A stretch of 64,000 bases of DNA, taken from the NCBI GenBank assembly GCA_965221725.1, contig OZ244909.1:2232001-2296000 (forward strand), written 5' to 3'. Source of the DNA: HK1 sp965221725 (lineage in GTDB: Bacteria > Pseudomonadota > Gammaproteobacteria > HK1). Both the position numbers and the translations under genes were made by a program. Under the pieces are notes generated by a model that searched no databases, was not told the DNA's origin, and saw only the letters and a list, made by a program, of their open reading frames with translations. Positions 23,714 to 33,254 of this stretch are shown here, piece by piece. Positions within the stretch are counted from its first letter, which is position 1, and each line of letters opens with the position of its first letter.

Positions 23714-24670
23714 CTACGCCACCTTCGGCATCACGTCGTCGGCGAAGCGTTGCATGCTCTCCAGCGAACGTTCCAGGTCGGCGCGCTGGAAGTTGAGCAG
23801 CACCTGCGCGACGCCGGTTTCGGCCAGAGTGCCGATGTCCTCGACGAGCGCCTCCGGCCCGCCGGTGAGCAGGTGGTGCTCGCCGTCCACGCGCTGCGCC
23901 GGGCGGGTTTCGTCGAAGGAGTTCGACCACACCGCGATACCGATGCTCTGCGGATCGCGGCCGCCCCGCTCGGCGAGCGCGTGCAGGCGATGCACGCCGT
24001 CGCGGAAGCGGGCGGCGGTGTTGAGCGGATGGCGCGGGTTGGTGTGGATGGGGAACCAGGTGTCGCCGAGCCGGACGGTGCGCCGCAGCGCCGCGTTGCT
24101 CTCGCCGCCGACCCATATCGGCACGCCGGGGCGCTGTACCGGCTTGGGCAGGAACGTGATGCCGGAGAACCGGAAGAACTCCCCCTCGTACTCCGGCGCA
24201 TCGTCTCTCCACAGCACGCGGCAGGCTTCGATGATCTCGTCGGTGACCCGGCCGCGGGCCGCGAACGGCGGGGCCTGGATGGCCCTGAACTCCTCTTCCA
24301 TCCAGCCGGTGCCGACCCCGAAGGTGAAGCGCCCGCCGGAGAGGTTGTCGATGGTGGAGATGAACTTCGCGGTCTCGATGGCGCCCCGGTGCGGAACCAC
24401 GGTGACCGAAGTGAGCAGCCGCGCCCGGGTGGTGACCGCGGCCAGGAAGGCGAGGAGGGTGAACTGCTCCAGGCAGTCCCCGGACGCCGAGCCCGGAAAC
24501 GCGCCGCTGTCGTTGTAGGGATAGCGGGAATCGATCGCGCGCGGCACGATCAGGTGGTCGGAGACCGCAAGCCACGAGAAGCCGAGCGCCTCGGCGTGTC
24601 TCGCAATCGCTTCGATGCTCTCGGGTCTGGCCAGGGGGCCGCGGGTGGGGATGCCGAGTCCGTATTCCAT
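23714..24670 (-). CDS. LLM-class F420-dependent oxidoreductase
   Basis: This 318-residue protein has the bacterial luciferase-like (TIM-barrel) pattern of the F420-dependent Rv2161c-type subfamily. The N-terminus is YGLGIPTRGPLA, with LAVSDHLIVP, then RLGIGVGTGW-like FTFGVGTGWMEEEF and PIWVGGESNAALRR. It would transfer hydride to or from F420H2 on an unknown substrate. A PPOX-class F420 protein and cofC lie 1.3-2 kb away, which supports F420 rather than FMN use. The ATG at 24670 matches the family start. Confidence 0.88.
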   Translation of the reverse strand: MEYGLGIPTRGPLARPESIEAIARHAEALGFSWLAVSDHLIVPRAIDSRYPYNDSGAFPGSASGDCLEQFTLLAFLAAVTTRARLLTSVTVVPHRGAIETAKFISTIDNLSGGRFTFGVGTGWMEEEFRAIQAPPFAARGRVTDEIIEACRVLWRDDAPEYEGEFFRFSGITFLPKPVQRPGVPIWVGGESNAALRRTVRLGDTWFPIHTNPRHPLNTAARFRDGVHRLHALAERGGRDPQSIGIAVWSNSFDETRPAQRVDGEHHLLTGGPEALVEDIGTLAETGVAQVLLNFQRADLERSLESMQRFADDVMPKVA

Positions 24671-25269
24671 CGGGGGGCGCTCCGTGCTCCGGTGCGGATG
24701 ACGACCGCGGGCATGCTAACGGAGGACTGTGCTCCCTTCCATTCAGTCGGAGAGAGGACAGCGCTTCCCACCAGGAGCCTGCGCCGTAGAAAATTCCGAT
24801 GGGATGAACCTGCACAATCGGTCCCCATGGCGGTCATTTCTTACCGGAGTTCCCCACTTTTCAAGCAATACGACCCAAAATCCGACTCCGAATCCCCACC
24901 GCTCTCCTCGGAAAGCGTGCTGCAGCGCAGACTCCCAGGCCGGACCATGGACTCGACACTGTCCGCAACGGATGCCGCGGAGGTCGAAATCTCGTCGCAA
25001 TCGCACCGCGTGACCGCCTCTCGGAGTGCGGGCGGGGATTGCCGGAGAGAAGAAAGCCCCCGGCATGGCGACGGCATGGCGCCGATCTCGAACCGCGTCA
25101 GCGGGTTCGCCAGACCGATCTCCGGCGTACTGCGGATCCCCGAGCGGCAGGATGGTCCGGTCGAGATCCGCGCCGAGATCCGCGTCGAACCGCAGGGGAC
25201 CGCCTTCGCCGATGGTATGGTGTCTTCGCGTGACCTGTCTCGACCACACCGAAACGGTGCTGCAACGTG
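24671..25269. other. Intergenic, no gene recognised
   Basis: These 600 bases lie between divergent genes. A 168-codon minus-strand frame (24743-25249) is open, but its product is Arg-rich, matches nothing I know and looks like GC-driven noise. No repeat or RNA structure stands out. Confidence 0.4.
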
Positions 25270-25980
25270 ATGCGTGAACAATCGCCGGCCACGGGTGCGG
25301 CCCGCCACGGCCCGCGCCGGCGCGACGGGCGGCGTATCGACGCGGTGCTGTTCGACTGCGACGGGGTGCTCGTCGACAGCGAGCGGATCGCGATCGAGTG
25401 CATCATCGAGTGCGCTTCCGGGGTCGGCGCGCAGTTCGAGCACGAGGAGGCGCAGGGCCACTTCACCGGCGCCCCGATCGCCGAAACGCTGCGCATCATC
25501 GAGGCGCGCGCCGGCCGGCCGCTTCCCGCCGACTTCGAGCCGCGGCTCCGCGCCCGCATGGCCTCGCAGTTCAAGGCGCGGGTGACGCCGGTAGCCGGCG
25601 CGCCCGCGCTCGTCGCGTCGCTCAAGGTGCCGTACTGCGTCGTCTCGAACGGCCCGCGCGCGAAGATGGAAATCACCCTGGGGGCCACCGGACTGCTGGA
25701 GCACTTTGCCGGGCGCATCGTCAGTGCCTACGAGGTGGGGGTGTGGAAGCCGGACCCGGGGCTGTACCTTCATGCGGCGCGGTGGCTCGGTACACCGCCC
25801 GAGCAGTGCGCGGTGGTGGAAGACAGCAGTTACGGCATCGCCGCCGGCGTCGCGGCCGGCATGCAGGTCTTCGCTCTGGTTCCGCCGGAACGGGCGCACA
25901 CGCTGCCGGCGGGCGTGACGCCGGTCGCATCCCTGGCCGAGCTGCACGCACCGTTCGGGGGCCCGGCCCCGGCGGGCTAG
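25270..25980 (+). CDS. HAD-superfamily hydrolase (phosphoglycolate phosphatase-like)
   Basis: The ATG at 25270 gives 236 residues. HAD motif I is VLFDCDGVLVDSE with nucleophile Asp29 and Asp31; motif II is CVVSNGPRAK; motif III Lys is in GVWKPDPGLYLHA; motif IV is VVEDSSYGI. The cap domain lies between motifs I and II (subclass IA). It probably dephosphorylates a small sugar- or nucleotide-type phosphate. The first 20 residues are an Arg-rich extension. It is the first of three closely spaced genes leading to cofC. Confidence 0.9.
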   Translation: MREQSPATGAARHGPRRRDGRRIDAVLFDCDGVLVDSERIAIECIIECASGVGAQFEHEEAQGHFTGAPIAETLRIIEARAGRPLPADFEPRLRARMASQFKARVTPVAGAPALVASLKVPYCVVSNGPRAKMEITLGATGLLEHFAGRIVSAYEVGVWKPDPGLYLHAARWLGTPPEQCAVVEDSSYGIAAGVAAGMQVFALVPPERAHTLPAGVTPVASLAELHAPFGGPAPAG

Positions 25981-25987
25981 GCCGCCG

Positions 25988-26443
25988 GTGGCTCTCGTGC
26001 CGACATCCCGCCTGAGCGACGCCCAGCGCGCGTTCGTCGGCGCGATGCGGGTTGCACGCCTTGCCACTTCGGACGCCGCCGGTGTCCCGCACGTGATCCC
26101 GGTCTGCTATGCACTCGTCGGCGATGACTTCTACGTGACCATCGACGAGAAGCCGAAGCGGGCGGACTTCCGCGCGATAAAGCGCCTGCGCAACATCGCC
26201 GAGAACCCGAATGTCGCGGTCGTCGTCGACCGCTACGACGACGACTGGTCGCGCCTCGCCTGGGTGATGCTGCGCGGCCGGGCCGAGATCCTCGACGCCG
26301 GCGACGAGCACCACCGCGCGCAGGCCGCGTTGCGCGAGCGGTATCCGCCCTACCGCGCCATGCGGCTCGAACCGCTGCCGGTCATCGCCCTGCGCATCGC
26401 GCGGGTGAGTGCGTGGGACGCCCTGGCCTCGGCGCCGTCGTGA
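25988..26443 (+). CDS. PPOX-class F420-dependent protein (TIGR03668-like)
   Basis: The GTG at 25988 gives 151 residues of the split-barrel pyridoxamine-phosphate-oxidase-like fold: RVARLATSDAAGVPHVIPVCY, then IDEKPKRADFRAIKRLRNI and ENPNVAVVVDRYDDDW. This pattern matches the F420-associated PPOX subfamily that often neighbours F420 biosynthesis genes. It starts seven bases after the HAD gene and is followed by cofC. Its 3' end is part of a 143-base tandem duplication. Confidence 0.85.
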   Translation: MALVPTSRLSDAQRAFVGAMRVARLATSDAAGVPHVIPVCYALVGDDFYVTIDEKPKRADFRAIKRLRNIAENPNVAVVVDRYDDDWSRLAWVMLRGRAEILDAGDEHHRAQAALRERYPPYRAMRLEPLPVIALRIARVSAWDALASAPS

Positions 26444-26633
26444 CGCGCGAGCGCGACCGCCGAGGAGAGAGCCCGCGATGCCGGCCACCGAAATACCGCG
26501 CCACGCGGCCCGAAGCGCTGCCGGTCATCGCCCTGCGCATCGCGCGGGTGAGCGCGTGGGGCGCCCTGATCCTGGCGCCGTCGTGACGCGCGAGCGCGGC
26601 CGTTGAGAAGAGACTCGGCGATGCCCGCCACCG
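26371..26633 (+). repeat. 143-bp-offset tandem duplication at the PPOX/cofC junction
   Basis: Bases 26371-26490 and 26514-26633 are near-identical copies of the last 25 codons of the PPOX gene, its stop, the spacer and the cofC start region. The first copy therefore carries a decoy ATG (26478) that opens a 42-codon frame. The second copy carries the functional cofC start at 26621. Confidence 0.85.
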
Positions 26634-27331
26634 ACGTCCACGCGGTCATTCCCGTGAAGAACCTGGGGAACGCCAAACAGCGTCTGGCCGGCGTCCTCGA
26701 TCAGCCGGTGCGCACCGCGCTGTTCCGGGCCATGCTCGAAGACGTGCTCGAAGCGCTCGCGGGCGCGACCTCGCTCGCCGGCATCGTGCTGGTCACCCGC
26801 GATGCGGAGGCGATAGCGCTCGGGCGGCGCTACGGCGCCGAGAGCCTCGTCGAACCCGAGAACCGCGGCCACACCACGGCGGTCGAGTTCGCCGCAAAGG
26901 CGCTGGCGGCGCGGGGTGCGGGGGCGCTGTTGCAAGTGCCCGGGGACATTCCGCAGGTAACTTCGGAAGAGATTGAGGCGGTGCTCGCGGCGCATGCGCC
27001 CGCCCCCGCCGTCACCATCGCGCCGTCGCGCGACCACCGGGGCTCGAACGCGGTGCTCTGTTCGCCGCCGGACGGGTTCCCGTTCCGGTTCGGTGACGAC
27101 AGCTTCTTCCCGCACCTCGCCGCCGCGCGCGCCCTGGGGATCGAGCCCGCCGTCGTCGAACGCGCCGGCATCGGGCTCGACATCGACACCCCTGACGACC
27201 TCGAAGCGTTCCTCGCGTCACCGTCGGCCACGCGGGCGTACCGGCTGCTGGCGGAGGTTCTCGACCTCGAAGCGGGTCGGTGCTCCGTCGACGATCGCGA
27301 GCCCCCGCTGGAAGGCGTCGATTGGCGTTGA
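26621..27331 (+). CDS. cofC: 2-phospho-L-lactate (or phosphoenolpyruvate) guanylyltransferase CofC/FbiD
   Basis: The ATG at 26621 gives 236 residues. The N-terminal nucleotidyltransferase signature is AVIPVKNLGNAKQRL; LLQVPGDIPQVTSEEI provides the metal-binding Asp, and GSNAVLCSPPD and GLDIDTPDDLEAFL complete the CofC pattern. It activates the side-chain precursor of coenzyme F420 with GTP. fbiA/cofD, fbiB and the FO synthase are not in the window. F420 genes are patchy in proteobacteria and often acquired laterally. Confidence 0.9.
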   Translation: MPATDVHAVIPVKNLGNAKQRLAGVLDQPVRTALFRAMLEDVLEALAGATSLAGIVLVTRDAEAIALGRRYGAESLVEPENRGHTTAVEFAAKALAARGAGALLQVPGDIPQVTSEEIEAVLAAHAPAPAVTIAPSRDHRGSNAVLCSPPDGFPFRFGDDSFFPHLAAARALGIEPAVVERAGIGLDIDTPDDLEAFLASPSATRAYRLLAEVLDLEAGRCSVDDREPPLEGVDWR

Positions 27332-27378
27332 AGTTGTCGCTGGCCACCCAGTGCGCTCCCGCTTCGAGCCGCCAGGTC
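27332..27378 (-). pseudogene. Scrap of PIN-like protein gene
   Basis: The minus strand reads LEAGAHWVASDNFNAN, matching LEAGAHWIASENFATV in the full-length PIN-like protein at 27932-28921. It is squeezed between the convergent cofC and thioesterase genes, and nothing else of the gene remains. Confidence 0.6.
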
Positions 27379-27379
27379 A

Positions 27380-27835
27380 CTACCGGGAGTCACGGTCGAC
27401 GTAGGCGTACACGGCTTCGCCGCTGGCGATCAGGGCGCCGGTGTCGTCGTGTACGCGCGCCGAGGCGAAGTAGAAGCGGCGGCCGGCGCGGAGCACTTCC
27501 GCCACGCAGGTCAACCGGGCGCCCTGCGGCCGGGCGGTGTAGTTGACGCTCAGCGATATCGTGACGTTGCCGCGCCGCTTGTCCGGGTCGGGCTCGTAGA
27601 TGCCGCAAAAACCCGTGGCGGCATCGATCAGCGTCGCGGTGACGCCGCCGTGAATGCCCCCCTGGCGGTTCTCGTGGCGCTCGTCGAGGTCCACGGTGAC
27701 GCGGGCGTAGCCCTCGCGCCATTCGACGAGCTCGAATCCGAGCCCGCCGTTCAGGCCTCTGGTGAATCCGGATTCGTCGGCTGAACCGGTCTGTACGATG
27801 TCGCCCTGTTCTGTTGCGTCACCCATCGTACGCAA
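27380..27835 (-). CDS. PaaI-type hotdog-fold thioesterase
   Basis: This 151-residue protein shows the hotdog thioesterase core: ENRQGGIHGGVTATLIDAATGFC holds the characteristic HGG and acidic catalytic residue, followed by SVNYTARPQGARLTCVAEVLRAGRR. It would hydrolyse an acyl-CoA, probably aromatic or medium chain. The ATG at 27835 is used; 27826 (MGDATEQ) is equally possible. Confidence 0.85.
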   Translation of the reverse strand: MRTMGDATEQGDIVQTGSADESGFTRGLNGGLGFELVEWREGYARVTVDLDERHENRQGGIHGGVTATLIDAATGFCGIYEPDPDKRRGNVTISLSVNYTARPQGARLTCVAEVLRAGRRFYFASARVHDDTGALIASGEAVYAYVDRDSR

Positions 27836-27931
27836 GGAGCCATTCCTCCACCTCGGACTCGTCCCACGGCTCGCCCTTCTCCAGCAATGCGCCGAGGGTC
27901 AGGGCGACGCTCTTGTGCTGTGCACCCTCGC

Positions 27932-28921
27932 TCAGCGTGCTCTGCCAGGGCTCGGGCCCTGCTTCGGTGCCCGCGCTGGCGGACCGGCTCCCGTTTTCTG
28001 TTCCAGAACCAGCCTTCGATCTTCCGCGTCTCTCGTGCGCTGCACCCTTTCGCGGCCGATGTTCCTCTGAAGACGCCCGATTGCTCGCAGGACTGCTCGC
28101 CGGTCCGTCTCCAACATCGCGATCTGCTCCCGGTGCCACTGTGCGATCTCCTCTCCGGCCATGGTCATTCCACCCGCCCTGGCGTCTTCTGCGAAACCGC
28201 CCAGGATGTTGAGCCTTCGCACCAGGGGCGTGTCCTCGCGTTTCGGTTCGCAGAGCGCGTACGCCAGCGCCACGGTGTCGCGTCTTCCATCTCTGCGGTT
28301 CGTTTCCAGGTCGGCCTGGGCCAGCAGGGTTGCCACGGCGCTCTCCGCGTCGAGGATGAATGGGCGCGGTACGTGCCTCAATCGCCCCTGATCCTGCGCG
28401 CGGTCGAGCCAGAGCTCCATGGCACCCTGGTTCACCGTCGCGAAATTCTCGCTCGCGATCCAGTGCGCGCCCGCCTCCAGCACTTCTGCGAGGACGTAGG
28501 GGTCTTCGCCGACTGCCCACCGCTGGTCCTTGCTGTCCACGACGACCCCCGCCAGCGAGAGTTGCATGGCCAGGACGCTGGCCTCGGCCGTTCTCGGTGC
28601 GCTTCGCATGAGCGCGTCGTTGCGCAGCGGCTCGCTGTCGAGCCACTGCGCGTATCCGGCAGTTGCCGCTTCGAGAAGGGCGTCCGCCCGCGCCGCGAGG
28701 GTTGTCTCGTCGATGGACTCCATTCTCGTTGCGGTACTCCACTTCACCTTGTTCTGCACGTATCTCCGGGCGACCCGGTGGTAGTGGAGTTTCGCGAAGA
28801 AGGCGGCGGTTTCGGGCACCAGAACATCCGCTCCGGCCAGTTCCGCCGCCCCGAAGATCAGGCGCCGCGCGTTGGTGCGCATGAGCAGTTGTGTGTCCAG
28901 GGCGATTTTCATCGTGCTCAT
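27932..28921 (-). CDS. PIN-like domain protein, possible 3' frameshift
   Basis: This 329-residue protein opens KIALDTQLLMRTNARRLIFG with VPETA and AQWLDSEPLRND. Conserved acids at the expected places suggest a PIN-like nuclease fold, though not VapC. The C-terminal third is helical and charged. The frame ends at 27932, but another minus-strand frame continues with strongly coding-like sequence (LTLGALLEKGEPWDESEVEE to a stop at 27819), so one frameshift near 27990 may have cut off the true C-terminus. A truncated relative lies at 14023-14434 and a scrap at 27332. The function is unknown. Confidence 0.65.
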   Translation of the reverse strand: MSTMKIALDTQLLMRTNARRLIFGAAELAGADVLVPETAAFFAKLHYHRVARRYVQNKVKWSTATRMESIDETTLAARADALLEAATAGYAQWLDSEPLRNDALMRSAPRTAEASVLAMQLSLAGVVVDSKDQRWAVGEDPYVLAEVLEAGAHWIASENFATVNQGAMELWLDRAQDQGRLRHVPRPFILDAESAVATLLAQADLETNRRDGRRDTVALAYALCEPKREDTPLVRRLNILGGFAEDARAGGMTMAGEEIAQWHREQIAMLETDRRAVLRAIGRLQRNIGRERVQRTRDAEDRRLVLEQKTGAGPPARAPKQGPSPGRAR

Positions 28922-29040
28922 CCTGACTGCGGCGTTCCATCAGGTTCCATGCGGCTCCGATCCGGCCCCGATCCATTTCGGACTTCGGCCCGGTCCCGTT
29001 GCCCGTTCGCGCATTCTTGCATGGCTGCGCAGGATCGATA

Positions 29041-29364
29041 CTGCCGCGCCTGTGGTTCATCAACGTGGCCAACGACAGTCACTACGGGCTCGCCGCCTTC
29101 GTGTGGTCGCGCGATATCGGGCAGGCGCTGCGCACCGCACACCGGGTCGAGGCGGGCTGGGTGCAGGTCAACCAAGGCGCGGGACAGGTGATCGGCCAGT
29201 CCTACGGCGGCGTCAAGCAGAGCGGGATCGGGCGTGAATTCTCTCTGGAGGGCATGCTCGACAGCTTCACCCAGAAGAAGAGCGTGACCGTGAACCTGGG
29301 ACTCCCGCCCCCGTGGCCCCCGGTGTTCGGGTGGCGGCGCCAAGGGTTCGATCGAAGGTCATGA
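29041..29364 (+). pseudogene. C-terminal stump of an aldehyde dehydrogenase
   Basis: About 85 codons read VANDSHYGLAAFVWSRDIGQ, then AGWVQVNQGAGQVIGQSYGGVKQSGIGRE and FSLEGMLDSFTQKKSV, the C-terminal catalytic/oligomerisation region of betaine-aldehyde-type dehydrogenases. The NAD-binding part and catalytic Cys are missing. Its 3' end overlaps, antisense, the 3' end of the vapC at 29267. Confidence 0.85.
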
Positions 29365-29704
29365 CCTGAGTGACGCCACGCCGACGGCAACTCGCGAGAT
29401 GGCAGAGGTCTCTCGCTCCCAGCGTGGGATGGCGCTCGTGGAGCTGCCTGGCCAACCTTACATCCGCCTCTTCAAGCGGCCATATTTCGACATCGGCTCT
29501 GGTCACGAGCGCCACGGCGGCGTCGAGGGTGCGGAGCCGGCCGACCGGCAGATAGGCGTGGGCCAGCTCCTGCAGCACTTCCGCCGAAGTGCACAGGCGT
29601 GTGCCCCGCCGGTTCGACTTGGCGAAGAACTGCCGGGCCGGCGCTTGCAGCGGATGTGGCCGCCCTACTGCGTACACGAACACGTTTGTATCGACGAATG
29701 TCAC
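29267..29704 (-). CDS. vapC: VapC-type PIN toxin with foreign C-terminal tail
   Basis: The GTG at 29704 (overlapping the antitoxin stop) gives 145 residues. PIN acids are visible in VTFVDTNVFVYA, SAEVLQELAHAY, GARDLCHLA and MTFDRTLGA. Family members normally end just after TFDRxLG; here the frame runs on about 22 residues through sequence antisense to the aldehyde dehydrogenase stump, so the natural stop was lost at insertion. The catalytic core is intact. Confidence 0.85.
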   Translation of the reverse strand: MTFVDTNVFVYAVGRPHPLQAPARQFFAKSNRRGTRLCTSAEVLQELAHAYLPVGRLRTLDAAVALVTRADVEIWPLEEADVRLARQLHERHPTLGARDLCHLASCRRRGVTQVMTFDRTLGAATRTPGATGAGVPGSRSRSSSG

Positions 29705-29988
29705 GTGACGATCGAGCTTGGGCGTCGTGATTCGTCGATGACGCTCAGGTGTTCGTCCCAGTCCGGCTCGCGTTCGGGACCCTCCAGAGCGTCGCACGCC
29801 GAGAAGAACGCCTCCACGGTCTCCGGGGAGGTGAACCGGTCGGCGCGTCGCCGGCTCTCGAGCCGCTCGCCGGCCGCGGCCCTGAGCCAGGCACTCAATG
29901 TCAGACCTTCCTCACGCGCTTGTCGGACGAAGCGATCACGGTCCTCGTCCGGGATGAGCAACTGGACTCTGGCCACTGCACACACCAC
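29701..29988 (-). CDS. vapB: Ribbon-helix-helix-type antitoxin
   Basis: This 95-residue protein has VARVQLLIPDEDRDRFVRQA and GLTLSAWLRAAAGER, a CopG/RHH-like DNA-binding segment, and an acidic C-terminal half (EPDWDEHLSVIDE). It overlaps vapC by four bases (GTGA). A palindrome lies 18 bases upstream of its start. Confidence 0.85.
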   Translation of the reverse strand: MVCAVARVQLLIPDEDRDRFVRQAREEGLTLSAWLRAAAGERLESRRRADRFTSPETVEAFFSACDALEGPEREPDWDEHLSVIDESRRPSSIVT

Positions 29989-30005
29989 AGTTTTTCACAA
30001 ATATG

Positions 30006-30020
30006 TGTATGAATCATACA
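30006..30020. promoter_or_regulatory. Operator palindrome of vapBC
   Basis: TGTATGA-A-TCATACA is a perfect 7-base-arm palindrome in an AT-rich block immediately upstream of the antitoxin gene, the expected site for autorepression by the toxin-antitoxin complex. Confidence 0.65.
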
Positions 30021-30059
30021 TAGTCCGTTTCGGCGGTCAAACTTGCGGCAGGGCATGTT

Positions 30060-30360
30060 GTTGGCAGGACATGTGCTCCATGCCCCGCTCGGCCAGCCCA
30101 TGCCGAGGCTCTACCTCCTCGCCGAGCACACCGGCTGCCCGATGGTCCCGGACATGCTCGCGAACTCGCGCACCGTCCACACCAACGCTGTCGTTCGCTT
30201 CCTCGCATGGAACATGCCGTACCACGCCGATCATCACGCGTACGCGGCGATTCCATTCCACGCGCTGCCCCGGGCGCACGCGGTGCCGACCCCGTACATC
30301 CGGGAGCACCCGACGGGATACGCCAGCGTGCACCATGCGCTGGTGCGGCGCCTGCGGTAA
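30060..30360 (+). pseudogene. C-terminal stump of a fatty acid desaturase
   Basis: The frame reads LLAEHTGCP, NTMPYHADHH-like NMPYHADHHAYAAIPFHALP, matching the last histidine box (HxxHH) and C-terminus of membrane fatty acid desaturases. Similarity starts near 30090, and the first two-thirds with the other histidine boxes are absent. The break lies just beyond the vapBC operator. Confidence 0.8.
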
Positions 30361-30403
30361 GTTGCACGAACTCGAATACCCCGGAGATCTTCGGAGCCCG
30401 CTC

Positions 30404-31210
30404 ATGACTGCGCTCTCGGTCAACGTCAACAAGATCGCGTGGCTGCGCAACGCCCGCGAGGGGAGCCGGCCGAGCGTCCTCGAAGCGGCGCGGACCATCA
30501 TCGCGGCCGGTGCGCAGGGCATCACCGTGCACCCGCGCCCCGACCAGCGTCACATCCGGCCGGACGATGTGCATGCGCTCGCCGAGATGCTCGCCTGCGA
30601 CCACCCGGGCATCGAGTTCAACATCGAGGGCAACCCCGTCGCCGGGCGGCGCGACAACGGCTATCCGGGGTTCGACCACCTCATCAAGTCCGCCCGCCCG
30701 CATCAGGCGACGCTGGTCCCCGACGGTGACGCCCAGCTCACCTCCGACCACGGCTGGGATCTGTCCGATCCGGCGGAAGCCGCACGGGTGGCGGAGATCA
30801 TCGCCCGCTACCAGGGCTGGGGGGCGCGCGTCAGCCTGTTCATGGACCCGGTCGAGGCGCAGATCGCGCGCGCAAAGGAATGCGGGGCGGACCGCATCGA
30901 GCTCTACACCGGCCCCTATGCCGACCTCGCCGCGCGCCACGGGCTCGACCACCCGGACACCCGGGCCTGCCGGCAGACCTACCTCGACGCCACCCGGTGC
31001 GCGGCGCAGCTCGGCCTCGGCGTCAATGCCGGGCATGACCTCGATCTGCACAATCTCGCCGCATTCATCGCCATCGGCGACCTCGCCGAGGTCTCCATCG
31101 GCCACGCGCTGATCGCCGATGCGTTGGACGTCGGTCTCTCGGAGTCGGTGCGGAAATATCTGGACACCATCGCCGCCGGGCTGGAACGGGTGCGTCCCGC
31201 CCGAAGTTGA
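30404..31210 (+). CDS. pdxJ: Pyridoxine 5'-phosphate synthase PdxJ
   Basis: The ATG at 30404 gives 268 residues. The TIM-barrel signature is LSVNVNKIAWLRNARE; GITVHPRPDQRHI provides catalytic residues, EFNIEGNP the conserved Glu, and VNAGHDLDLHN the phosphate-binding turn. It condenses 1-deoxy-D-xylulose 5-phosphate with 3-amino-2-oxopropyl phosphate in DXP-dependent vitamin B6 synthesis. The preceding open frame is stump sequence, so the internal ATG is used. It converges with hutU 21 bases away. Confidence 0.95.
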   Translation: MTALSVNVNKIAWLRNAREGSRPSVLEAARTIIAAGAQGITVHPRPDQRHIRPDDVHALAEMLACDHPGIEFNIEGNPVAGRRDNGYPGFDHLIKSARPHQATLVPDGDAQLTSDHGWDLSDPAEAARVAEIIARYQGWGARVSLFMDPVEAQIARAKECGADRIELYTGPYADLAARHGLDHPDTRACRQTYLDATRCAAQLGLGVNAGHDLDLHNLAAFIAIGDLAEVSIGHALIADALDVGLSESVRKYLDTIAAGLERVRPARS

Positions 31211-31231
31211 TCGATCCGGGGTGGCTTTCCG

Positions 31232-32902
<1,671 letters not shown>

Positions 32903-33254
32903 CGGGGGGTGGTCACCAAGTGCATGGTCGTTGCGACGACGACGGCGATGTTGATGGAAGGGGAAGCGCTCCGGTGCAGTCAGCCATTCCCGTTGATGCT
33001 CCGAAGGGCCGGCCCGGAGTGCGGTTCCGGCGAGATTCCGGCCTCCGGAGCGTCCGCTCGGGGCAAGTTCGAACGCCGGCTCTGCCCTGGCAGGAACGGT
33101 TGTCGCGCATCGGAGGATGATTCCTGATGAGGTGCGGTGAATTATAGTACCGTCGCCACACCGACATGCCGTACCCGTGAGCCCGTGAGCCCATGATCCG
33201 TGAACTCGTGGTTCGTGAGCCCATGAGCCTTTCATCTCGCCGAGGAGCACTGCC
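32903..33254. other. Intergenic region with short tandem repeats
   Basis: This is the space between divergent hutU and the aldolase gene. It holds imperfect 8-9-base tandem units of the type CGTGAGCCC (33175-33229) and no gene. Confidence 0.5.
33175..33229. repeat. Imperfect GTGAGCCC tandem repeats
   Basis: Five or six degenerate units (GTGAGCCC, GTGAGCCC, ATGATCC, GTGAACTC, GTGAGCCC, ATGAGCC) follow one another just upstream of the aldolase ribosome-binding site. Function unknown. Confidence 0.6.

Noticed and set aside
24743..25249. Possible 168-codon gene on the minus strand
   Set aside because: No ribosome-binding site, no known motif, Arg-rich; treated as noise.
33175..33229. CRISPR-like array
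   Set aside because: Units are 8-9 bases without spacers; no cas genes in the window.
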